A stretch of 5,313 nucleotides of DNA from Spirochaetia bacterium (GTDB lineage: Bacteria; Spirochaetota; UBA12135): assembly GCA_003497555.1 (NCBI GenBank), contig DNNS01000170.1, forward strand, positions 1 to 5,313, written 5' to 3'. How positions within the stretch are numbered: the stretch's first letter is position 1; every line of letters starts with the position of its first letter. Made by a program: the position numbers and the translations under genes. This document shows, piece after piece, positions 1 to 5,258 of the stretch. The notes beneath the pieces are model-generated. The model saw nothing but the letters and a program-made list of their open reading frames with translations, had not been told where the DNA came from and made no database searches.

Positions 1-87
1 ACCCCACAAGCAATGATTTTATCTGCTTTGTGGTATAAATACAGACTCGTAACCAAAAAAAAATCGCGCACGCTCTGTAAGGAAATT

Positions 88-116
88 TTGACAATATTAA
101 TTAGATATAATATACT
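88..116 (+). promoter_or_regulatory. Sigma-70 type promoter of the secreted-protein gene
   Basis: TTGACA at 88-93 is followed after exactly 17 bp by TATACT at 111-116, so the -35 box is perfect and the -10 box has one mismatch, at optimal spacing. Another TATAAT at 106-111 overlaps the -10 region but sits only 12 bp from the -35 box. Transcription would start near 123-124, giving a leader of roughly 40 nt before the ATG at 165. The surroundings are AT-rich, as expected for a strong vegetative promoter. Activity is inferred from sequence only. Confidence 0.75.
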
Positions 117-151
117 AACAGCATACTTTACAGGCTATTAACTGAATCACT

Positions 152-158
152 AAAAGGA
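152..158 (+). promoter_or_regulatory. Ribosome-binding site of the secreted-protein gene
   Basis: AAAAGGA ends 6 nt before the ATG at 165, which supports that start. The site lies between two copies of GAATCACTA (144-152 and 157-165); the second copy overlaps both the end of the Shine-Dalgarno sequence and the first base of the start codon. Confidence 0.6.
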
Positions 159-164
159 ATCACT

Positions 165-821
165 ATGAAAAAACTACTACCATTAATATCAATTATTTTG
201 CTGATATCAAGCCTTCAGGCACAGAAAACATCTTTCTGCCTGTGGCCATCTCTTAATCTTGGTATAAATCATAGTAAAATCATATCTTCCGCCTACATGC
301 TGGAAGGCAATTTTAATTTAAGTAAAAGTAATGTCGTTTTTCTTTCGCTTACTCCGAGCTTGACAATAGCGCCTGTCAAGTATCTGTCTTTAATGGGGGA
401 ACTGCGTCTGCAGACAGTAGGTGTGTGGCCTCTGGAAATACGACCCCGCGCCAATGCGACTTTACAGTTTAAAACCAGGTATATCGGAATTTCCGACCGA
501 AACCGTATGGAATTCCGTTTTACACCTAAGGCTTATAATTTATCCCTGCGCTACAGAAATTATCTGAAATTTGATTTACTTACTGCTGCAAATCATGGTG
601 TGATTCCCTATATTGGACATGAAATTTTTGTCGACCGCAACAAATCCGGTAAAATGGGAGCATGGTTTCATCAGTCCTGGCTGGGTGTAAATCTTGCCAA
701 ACTGAATATTATGGCAGCAGTTGAAATGGATATTAAACACAGTACAACTGCCACATTTGTTGATGCCCTGCAGATTTTTGCCATGTATACTTTTAAAATT
801 AACGCTTCAAAAAAATCATAA
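165..821 (+). CDS. Secreted protein, probable DUF2490-like outer-membrane beta-barrel
   Basis: A 218-residue protein with a clear N-terminal signal peptide: two lysines after Met1, a hydrophobic core at about residues 4-16, and a likely cleavage after LQA (residue 19). The mature part alternates polar and hydrophobic residues, as in membrane beta-strands, and ends in an aromatic/hydrophobic strand (about 201-212) followed by a short polar tail. The R/F-rich strands at about 113-136 (NRMEFRF, LSLRYRNYLKFDL) and the following IPYIGHEIFVD (147-157) resemble the pattern of DUF2490 proteins, recalled from memory and not searched. No enzymatic motif is visible. It should sit in the outer membrane or periplasm of a Gram-negative cell. 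The start is supported by the signal peptide, the AAAAGGA site and a strong promoter 50-75 bp upstream. It appears to be transcribed alone. Secretion is well supported; the family assignment is moderate and the function unknown. Confidence 0.85.
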   Translation: MKKLLPLISIILLISSLQAQKTSFCLWPSLNLGINHSKIISSAYMLEGNFNLSKSNVVFLSLTPSLTIAPVKYLSLMGELRLQTVGVWPLEIRPRANATLQFKTRYIGISDRNRMEFRFTPKAYNLSLRYRNYLKFDLLTAANHGVIPYIGHEIFVDRNKSGKMGAWFHQSWLGVNLAKLNIMAAVEMDIKHSTTATFVDALQIFAMYTFKINASKKS

Positions 822-925
822 CAGATAAACCAAAGCCGGATATTTTCTCAGGGTTGAACAGCCCGGAAACAAACCGGTAAATAGTATTAAAATCAACCTC
901 AACAAAAGATATTATTCGGTAATTA

Positions 926-981
926 TAGAATATTTACAAAAAAGTTATATAATATTGCAATAAATTGAATAGAATATTGCC
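926..981 (+). repeat. Three helically phased copies of TAKAATATTKNM, 22-bp period
   Basis: TAGAATATTTAC (926-937), TATAATATTGCA (948-959) and TAGAATATTGCC (970-981) begin 22 bp apart, about two helical turns. Copies two and three match at about 15 of 22 positions over the whole unit, copies one and two at about 13. They lie directly upstream of the TATAAT at 993-998, where a bound regulator would touch RNA polymerase from one face of the DNA. In AT-rich DNA part of this could be chance. Confidence 0.45.
953..962. promoter_or_regulatory. Perfect 10-bp palindrome, possible operator
   Basis: TATTGCAATA reads the same on both strands and overlaps the second copy of the 22-bp repeat. Its half-site TATTGC occurs again at 975-980, two helical turns further on. 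The centre is about 47 bp before the predicted transcription start of the next gene, a typical activator position. The binding protein is unknown. Confidence 0.3.
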
Positions 982-992
982 GGAATTTGCGC

Positions 993-998
993 TATAAT
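993..998 (+). promoter_or_regulatory. -10 box candidate of the MmgE/PrpD gene
   Basis: TATAAT matches the -10 consensus exactly and would start transcription near 1005, leaving a very short leader. No good -35 box is found 16-18 bp upstream (the sequence there is TAGAAT-like), so the promoter may depend on an activator at the phased repeats just upstream, or this may not be the real promoter. Confidence 0.4.
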
Positions 999-1007
999 CA
1001 TATTGAT

Positions 1008-1013
1008 GAGGTG
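1008..1013 (+). promoter_or_regulatory. Ribosome-binding site of the MmgE/PrpD gene
   Basis: GAGGTG lies 5 nt before the ATG at 1019 and fixes this start. Confidence 0.65.
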
Positions 1014-1018
1014 CTGAT

Positions 1019-2485
1019 ATGAATAAGCAGTCAATTTCGAAACTATCAGGAAATTTTTCAAAAAGTCATGCCGGTGTACTTGCCGATATGGCGCTTTCTG
1101 AAAATTCCGATGAAATATCTGAAAGCGCCTATCTGGCAGCCAAAAAACTTGTTCTTGATACCATCGGAATAAGCATTGCCGGGTTTCATGCAGACGGCAT
1201 GAAAGCAGTTATTGATCAGATGACAGAGTGGGGCGGAAAACGCGAAGCCTCATTATGGGTGAGCGGTAAAAAACTGCCTTCTCCGCATACTGTATTCGCC
1301 AACAGCGCTATGGCGCATGCCTATGATTTTGATCAGACGCATCAGCTTGGAGTTGGGCATATTATGGTATCGCTTCTGCCGGTATGTCTGGCACTGGCGG
1401 AAATGACCGGATGCTCAGGACAGGATTTTTTGGCTGCAATAATCATGGGACAGGAAGTAACCTGCCGGTTGGGACTGGCATTTCACAAAGCCAGGGAAAA
1501 AGGCGATTATTTTGCCCTGGGGTTCCTTCCGGCCAGTGTTGTAGGCGGTTTCGGTACTACTGCTGCAGCCTGCCGTTTGCTGGGAATGAATACCGAACAG
1601 ACAATTTATGCTATGGGAATAAACTATGCCCAGGCTTCAGGAAACCGGCAGGCGCTTTTTGAAAAAACTCTTACCAAGCGATTGCAGCCTGCCTTTACCG
1701 CCAGGTCGGCAATATGGGCTGCCTTATTAGCCAGGCGCGGAATCAGCGGTCCGGTTTATTCCATCGAGGGCGATGCAGGATTGTTCCGGATTTATAAACA
1801 TACGGATCCCTGCTCTGCTGATGACTTGACTGAAAAAAGAAATTTTTATGAAGTAGAGCGGGATTCAATAAAACCATATCCATGTTGCGGAGTATCGAAT
1901 GCTGCGGTTGCTGTTGAACTCGGCCAAAAATACAAATTTAAATATGAAGATATAGATTTAATACAGGTACATATGCATCCCGGGCCAAGTCTTACCGGCG
2001 GTAAATTTAAGTTCGGAGAAAACCCCCAGGCCAGCGTTCAATTTTCATCTGCCTATACTGCTGCGCTTGGGGTGCTGCGCGGACGCATGGGCCTGCAGGA
2101 AATACAATCAGAGCAGATACTTAAAGATACCGAGACCGCAGAACTGGCCGGCCGGGTTATTCTTGCGCCGCTTGAGGAACTTCCGCCTCCTGCAGCGTCT
2201 GATCCATCCCTGCTTCCCTGGCGTACAGACGGAAATCATTATTCGGGAATTAAAGTACGCACCAAAGACGGGAAAATTTATACATGTTTTAAAACCAACC
2301 GTGAAATATTAGGGCCGGAAGCTACCATGGCAATGGAACATGTAACAAAAAAATATTACGCCTGCACCGGATTTTCCGGAATCTGTCCGCAGAAAAAAGC
2401 CGAACAGATTTTTGATATTATTATGAACCTGGAAAAATGCAAAAATGTTGCAGGCTTAATAAAAAATCTGAATTTTAAACTATAG
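1019..2485 (+). CDS. MmgE/PrpD family protein (2-methylcitrate dehydratase-like fold)
   Basis: A 488-residue cytosolic protein covering the whole MmgE/PrpD family (usual length about 450-480). Family signatures appear in order: LVLDTIGISIAG (44-55), AHAYDFDQTH (99-108) with His114, the GQEV..RLGLA helix (144-154), GFLPASVVGGFGTTAAACRL (168-187), KRLQPAFTARSAIWAALLA (220-238), SIEGDAGLF (248-256), KPYPCC (285-290), and QFSSAYTAALGVLRG (341-355), which begins the C-terminal part. Members include 2-methylcitrate dehydratase, cis-aconitate decarboxylase and iminodisuccinate epimerase. No methylcitrate-cycle partner genes are nearby, so no gene symbol is given. Compared with the family pattern as I remember it, the His of GFHP is Leu170, the His near KPYPCC is Asn294, and KRLH reads KRLQ, which suggests a divergent substrate or reaction. 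The start is set by GAGGTG 5 nt upstream. Fold very likely; reaction unknown. Confidence 0.93.
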   Translation: MNKQSISKLSGNFSKSHAGVLADMALSENSDEISESAYLAAKKLVLDTIGISIAGFHADGMKAVIDQMTEWGGKREASLWVSGKKLPSPHTVFANSAMAHAYDFDQTHQLGVGHIMVSLLPVCLALAEMTGCSGQDFLAAIIMGQEVTCRLGLAFHKAREKGDYFALGFLPASVVGGFGTTAAACRLLGMNTEQTIYAMGINYAQASGNRQALFEKTLTKRLQPAFTARSAIWAALLARRGISGPVYSIEGDAGLFRIYKHTDPCSADDLTEKRNFYEVERDSIKPYPCCGVSNAAVAVELGQKYKFKYEDIDLIQVHMHPGPSLTGGKFKFGENPQASVQFSSAYTAALGVLRGRMGLQEIQSEQILKDTETAELAGRVILAPLEELPPPAASDPSLLPWRTDGNHYSGIKVRTKDGKIYTCFKTNREILGPEATMAMEHVTKKYYACTGFSGICPQKKAEQIFDIIMNLEKCKNVAGLIKNLNFKL

Positions 2486-2528
2486 CCTTTTCTAGAAAAA
2501 TTATATTTAATATCAATTGTGAAACAAG

Positions 2529-2548
2529 ACGGCCCTGCGGCGAACCGT
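2529..2548 (-). terminator. Weak terminator-like hairpin at the end of the minus-strand operon
   Basis: Read on the minus strand, ACGGTTC, loop GCCGCA and GGGCCGT form a 7-bp stem with two G-U pairs, followed by CTTGTTTC. It lies 10 bp after the stop of the last gene of the operon. On the plus strand the G-U pairs become C-A mismatches, so it would serve only the minus-strand operon. The T-tract is poor, so termination is uncertain. Confidence 0.3.
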
Positions 2549-2557
2549 GAATTACTT

Positions 2558-2842
2558 TTACTGCCAATTTTTAAATTTTATTTTAAATTCTTCCAGGAAC
2601 TGCAGCGGATTATCACGGGCAAGAATTATCTTTAATTGAGATTCATTTAAAATTCCCTGCAGTTCGTATTTTCCCAAAACCGTTATCTTGTAAAATGGAC
2701 GGGTGAAATTATAATACTGAAGTGCGCCCAAACCGGCAAAATAGTCCAAGAGCGGACGCGTAACCGGACTGTTAAAAATAATTTCATAGATCATACTGCC
2801 GTCAAAACAGTCTTCAATTTTTTTTATCTGAATTATAGTCAT
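2558..2842 (-). CDS. Small protein of unknown function, coupled to the desulfurase gene
   Basis: A 94-residue soluble protein that I do not recognise with confidence. It has no signal peptide or membrane segment. It begins with a mixed segment containing the only cysteine (Cys12), continues with SPVTRPLLDYFAGLGALQYY (25-44), then an F-R-P-F-Y-K-I motif (46-53) and KYELQGIL (58-65), and ends in a charged, aromatic, probably helical stretch (about 78-94). This looks like a small alpha/beta domain. Its ATG overlaps the desulfurase stop codon in an ATGA, and no Shine-Dalgarno sequence is visible, so translation is probably coupled. Being last in the operon and cotranslated with a PLP enzyme suggests a partner or accessory role. 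It is not the Cys-rich DUF3343-type protein sometimes found next to such enzymes, because it lacks the expected motifs. The gene is likely real; its function is unknown. Confidence 0.75.
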   Translation of the reverse strand: MTIIQIKKIEDCFDGSMIYEIIFNSPVTRPLLDYFAGLGALQYYNFTRPFYKITVLGKYELQGILNESQLKIILARDNPLQFLEEFKIKFKNWQ

Positions 2843-3969
2843 TTTATGGAATCAGTAATATTTTGAACTGCATTAATAAGCGCAGCCGCATCGCTTTCCG
2901 TATTAAAAACTGAAAAACTTGCGCGTACCGTTCCCCGTGGAGCATTCAGGTATTTATGAATTAACGGCGCACAATGCAGTCCGCTGCGTACTATAATATC
3001 AAAAGAGCGTTCAAGCATTATTCCCGTCTGATCGCAGGGAAGTTTTTCAATATTAAAACTCAATACCGTTTCATGCAGGCCGGTATCTTGTTCGCAGTAA
3101 ACCGTTACTCCGGGAATACTTTTCATTTTCGCAGCGGTTTCTTTAAAAAGCGTATTTTTTGACAACAGAAGATTTTGACCTTTACGTTTTAAAAACTCCA
3201 TGCCTGCCTGCAGCGAAACAATACCGGCCGTATTCTGTGTTCCGGCTTCATAGATAATCGGTCTTTCCGGCGGTTGTTCCGGTAAATCGCTTTTAATACC
3301 GGTACCGCCGCTGATGAACGGCCGCGGGCGGCAGTTTTCCGACAGGCAATAAACGCCGATTCCCTGCAGACCAAAGAGATTTTTATGTCCGGCAAAAACC
3401 AGAATGTCCATTCCGTCATTCTGCATATCAATGAAAATCGAACCTGCACTCTGCGAGGCGTCACAGAGAAAGTATGCTCCGCTGTTATGAGCTATACGGG
3501 CAAACGCCTGTATTTCCTGCACCCGGCCGGTAACGTTGGAAGCATGGCTGGCGGCAATAAGCCTGGTGCTGTTTTTAACAAGCTTTTGTATATCACCCGG
3601 ATGAACGAATCCCGTACTGCTGCAGGGTGCAATATCAAGTATGATGTTTTTTTCGCGTTCCAGTGTTTTCAGAGGACGCAGCAGGGAATTATGTTCAAGC
3701 GCTGTGGTGATTATATGATCGCCGGCATTAAGAAGCCCATACAGTACGGCGTTAAGGGCAAAAGTGGCGGACGGGACAAAGATAACGCTGTCTGCGGAAT
3801 GAACATGAAAAAAATCCGCTGTCTGTTTTCGGACATCATCTGGCAGACCGCTGTTATGCAAAGCGCTGCGGTAGGGAGTAACCGGCAGATCGCAGATATG
3901 CCGGTTAACCTGAACCAGCACTTCTTCCGGCTTGGGCCAGGAAGTTGCGGCATTGTTTAAATAGATCAT
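2839..3969 (-). CDS. Cysteine desulfurase family protein (class V aminotransferase fold)
   Basis: A 376-residue PLP-dependent enzyme with the normal length of the cysteine desulfurase-like group that starts MIYL(D/N)NAATSWPKP. Visible elements: N-terminal LNNAATSWPKP (4-14), EHNS (92-95) with the His that stacks on PLP, SNVTG (144-148), CDASQSAG (169-176) with Asp170 and Gln173 contacting the cofactor, the Schiff-base lysine in GHK (Lys196), GGTG (221-224), EAGTQN (241-246), RSGLHC (328-333) with Cys333 as the likely persulfide-forming residue, and VRASFSVFNT (348-357). The expected reaction is removal of sulfur from cysteine or selenium from selenocysteine in the cytosol. No iscU, sufU or sufB genes are nearby, so a house-keeping iron-sulfur role is not shown. 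The start fits the family, yet no Shine-Dalgarno sequence precedes it; a small upstream reading frame ends in an ATGA overlap here. The downstream gene also overlaps by 4 bp. The exact substrate is uncertain. Confidence 0.93.
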   Translation of the reverse strand: MIYLNNAATSWPKPEEVLVQVNRHICDLPVTPYRSALHNSGLPDDVRKQTADFFHVHSADSVIFVPSATFALNAVLYGLLNAGDHIITTALEHNSLLRPLKTLEREKNIILDIAPCSSTGFVHPGDIQKLVKNSTRLIAASHASNVTGRVQEIQAFARIAHNSGAYFLCDASQSAGSIFIDMQNDGMDILVFAGHKNLFGLQGIGVYCLSENCRPRPFISGGTGIKSDLPEQPPERPIIYEAGTQNTAGIVSLQAGMEFLKRKGQNLLLSKNTLFKETAAKMKSIPGVTVYCEQDTGLHETVLSFNIEKLPCDQTGIMLERSFDIIVRSGLHCAPLIHKYLNAPRGTVRASFSVFNTESDAAALINAVQNITDSIK

Positions 3970-4106
3970 TCAGGCTGTTGATTTAAACCATGACAGAATA
4001 TCGAAATGAACCCGGATGCGAAGAGTACGCAAAAATGCAGCCGGAGGCGTACTATTACATACATCGAGGACTCTATTTTTGCAGGCGATAAAACAGATGG
4101 ATTCAT
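3966..4106 (-). CDS. Possible 46-residue small hydrophobic protein
   Basis: This short frame fills the only sizeable gap in the operon. It starts 13 bp after the stop of V4R-like protein B, has AGGA 7 nt before its ATG (4114-4117), and its stop overlaps the desulfurase start as ATGA. The desulfurase has no ribosome-binding site of its own, so translation of this frame would explain how it is read. The product has a polar first 14 residues and then a hydrophobic stretch (about 16-38) interrupted by two arginines and a histidine, with cysteines at 26 and 38; it could be a poor membrane segment. Codon choice (several TCG, GGG, CTC) is less like the neighbours, so it may be a leader frame rather than a functional protein. 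No homologue is recognised. A longer version starting at 4229 would run through the end of the V4R gene and is not favoured. Confidence 0.3.
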   Translation of the reverse strand: MNPSVLSPAKIESSMYVIVRLRLHFCVLFASGFISIFCHGLNQQPE

Positions 4107-4119
4107 TTTTACATCCTGA

Positions 4120-4719
4120 TTACCGGATTTTACGGGTAACGATAAATTCTCCGTATTGATCTCCGATTTCAATGCCTTTTGTCTGTTCGCATTTAAAAGT
4201 ACCGTAACCGTCAGGATAAGGTTTTCCAAAAGCCAGATCCATAAAAGCCCGGGATACGCCGCGGATCATAAAGGCATAAGGATGGTTGGCAATATATGTT
4301 TCGCGTATATCGGCTTCATAATAATCATAGGCGCGGATGACCATTTTTTCGCCGGGAATCAGCTCGGTAATTTCGGAATTAGCCCATCCCCAAGCGGTAA
4401 AAACCGCATAGGCTCCATGCAATACATCATCGGGCATGGTTTTAAGCATAGGCCCCACTATGGCCTTAAACTCGTCGGAATTGATTATACCCCAGCCGGT
4501 ATGATAACCGCATTCGCCGGCTGCGCACTCCAGGCCTTCGGTTATTTCAGCATATTTATTTTCACCGCCTGCTTTTAGCATTTTTTCGGTAAAGGCGTTC
4601 CAGAAACCGGAAGGAAGAAACTGCACCAGTACGCCGAAAGCCGGAATTAATCCATCGCTATTGCCTGCTACCTTGATTTGCGAAAGCTGATCAATGGCTG
4701 TTTTTCTGTCTATACCCAT
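4120..4719 (-). CDS. V4R-like (4-vinyl reductase/hydrocarbon-binding type) protein B
   Basis: A 199-residue soluble protein related to the V4R small-molecule-binding fold. The central part contains ECGYHTGWGIINSDEFKAIV (69-88), an alternating GAYAVFTAWGW stretch (102-112), then EKMVIRAYDYYEAD (124-137), followed by the typical C-terminal section with RGVSRAFMDLAFG (153-165), FKCEQTKGIEIGD (175-187) and YGEFIVTRK (189-197). Conserved Cys70, His73, His146 and Cys177 could bind a ligand or metal. V4R domains are known from bacteriochlorophyll-synthesis proteins, transport-complex subunits and aromatic-compound sensors such as XylR-type regulators; no DNA-binding or enzymatic partner domain is fused here. 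The C-terminal section aligns with that of protein A directly upstream, suggesting duplication and perhaps a heterodimer. GGAGG sits 8 nt before the ATG, inside the end of the upstream gene, and the gap is 2 bp. The family call is by pattern and the ligand is unknown. Confidence 0.8.
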   Translation of the reverse strand: MGIDRKTAIDQLSQIKVAGNSDGLIPAFGVLVQFLPSGFWNAFTEKMLKAGGENKYAEITEGLECAAGECGYHTGWGIINSDEFKAIVGPMLKTMPDDVLHGAYAVFTAWGWANSEITELIPGEKMVIRAYDYYEADIRETYIANHPYAFMIRGVSRAFMDLAFGKPYPDGYGTFKCEQTKGIEIGDQYGEFIVTRKIR

Positions 4720-4721
4720 CT

Positions 4722-5249
4722 TTAGTTCCTCCCGTCTTTTTTCTGAACACTGAATTCCGAAAAACTGTCTCCGCAGACAATGCTTTTTATTTCTTTCACT
4801 TCATAACTGCCGATCCACTCATCGCTGATAACGGCAAAGGCAGCAGCAATATAACCCTGGCCGGTAAAATTTACCGGATGTTTGGCATGTCCCCATTTTT
4901 TAATCCAGCCTTCGTCCAGATGCGAATGTTTCATAACAGCGCTGCCTCTTTCGGAGTTAAAGCGTATTTCCAGTAATCCCAACCCGGTCAGACGGAATAT
5001 TTCTTCGGTAACTTTGATTTTATCCTGGAGGGAAGAAATATTGTCACATACAAAATATTTTTTAAAAACCGTATACATGGCTTCTTCCATGGATTCGCTT
5101 AAAAGCCTGGGGGCCTGCAGTTCCTGCATATCAAGCGCCAGTTTGGTATAAAGCGTGGCATAATGATGGCAGTGCAGAACCGAAGGATCCTGGTTGATAT
5201 ACTGGCGCATGCGTTCGCTGTCAAACTGCTGGTTGAAGGTAATTTTCAT
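4722..5249 (-). CDS. V4R-like (hydrocarbon-binding type) protein A
   Basis: A 175-residue soluble protein, first gene of the minus-strand operon. The N-terminal part has an L-H-C-H-H-Y cluster (25-30) followed by a helix; the middle has a helical region (about 55-88), then LGLLEIRF (90-97) and HSHLDEGWIKKWGH (108-121), a very conserved-looking stretch. The C-terminal V4R-like section comprises GQGYIAAAFAV (130-140), GSYEVKEIKSIVCGD (147-161) and FSEFSVQKK (163-171). The His/Cys/Asp content suggests that a metal or heme-like ligand may be bound. It resembles its downstream neighbour in the C-terminal section. The ATG at 5249 is chosen because AGGAGA lies 5 nt upstream; a frame starting at 5288 would add 13 residues but has no ribosome-binding site. 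No DNA-binding domain is present, so it is more likely a binding or carrier protein than a transcription factor. The family call is by pattern. Confidence 0.8.
   Translation of the reverse strand: MKITFNQQFDSERMRQYINQDPSVLHCHHYATLYTKLALDMQELQAPRLLSESMEEAMYTVFKKYFVCDNISSLQDKIKVTEEIFRLTGLGLLEIRFNSERGSAVMKHSHLDEGWIKKWGHAKHPVNFTGQGYIAAAFAVISDEWIGSYEVKEIKSIVCGDSFSEFSVQKKDGRN
4727..4731 (-). promoter_or_regulatory. Ribosome-binding site of V4R-like protein B, inside the upstream gene
   Basis: GGAGG forms part of the last codons of protein A and lies about 8 nt before the ATG at 4719. Ribosomes ending protein A can restart at once, which favours matched amounts of the two V4R-like proteins. Confidence 0.65.
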
Positions 5250-5252
5250 AAT

Positions 5253-5258
5253 GTCTCC
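5253..5258 (-). promoter_or_regulatory. Ribosome-binding site that decides the start of V4R-like protein A
   Basis: On the minus strand AGGAGA is followed by CATT and ATG at 5249-5247, a near-ideal arrangement. It favours this start over the upstream ATG at 5288. The remaining bases to the window edge show no convincing promoter, so the operon promoter may lie beyond 5313. Confidence 0.7.

Larger units (their letters stand above)
822..1018 (+). other. AT-rich intergenic regulatory region with 22-bp phased repeats
   Basis: No convincing gene is seen here. The first part holds a short hairpin (GGGTT 851-855, loop GAAC, AGCCC 860-864, one G-U pair) without a following T-run, so it is not a convincing terminator. 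The second part holds TAGAATATT at 926, TATAATATT at 948 and TAGAATATT at 970, exactly 22 bp apart, plus the palindrome TATTGCAATA at 953-962. The layout suggests a control region for the MmgE/PrpD gene downstream. Confidence 0.5.

Noticed and set aside
1..141. Open plus-strand frame from the window edge to a TAA at 139-141, possible tail of an upstream gene
   Set aside because: The 46-residue translation looks like random AT-rich sequence, contains an A9 run and overlaps the strong promoter at 88-116.
851..864. Hairpin GGGTT-GAAC-AGCCC after the secreted-protein gene
   Set aside because: Only five pairs including a G-U, and no T-run follows, so it is not called as a terminator.
2488..2499. 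Perfect palindrome TTTTCTAGAAAA just after the MmgE/PrpD stop codon
   Set aside because: As RNA it gives only a 4-bp A-U stem; it is too weak for a terminator and could be chance in AT-rich sequence.
3385..3960. Long plus-strand open frame of 191 codons opposite the desulfurase gene
   Set aside because: It is antisense to a protein with full family motifs and its translation shows no recognisable features, so it is a shadow frame.
3990..4091. Plus-strand 33-residue frame in the gap between V4R protein B and the desulfurase, with a faint E-A-Y-Y-Y-I-H-R-G-L pattern reminiscent of Minf_1886-type proteins
   Set aside because: It has no ribosome-binding site, lies antisense inside an operon, and is too short to assign; the resemblance may be chance.
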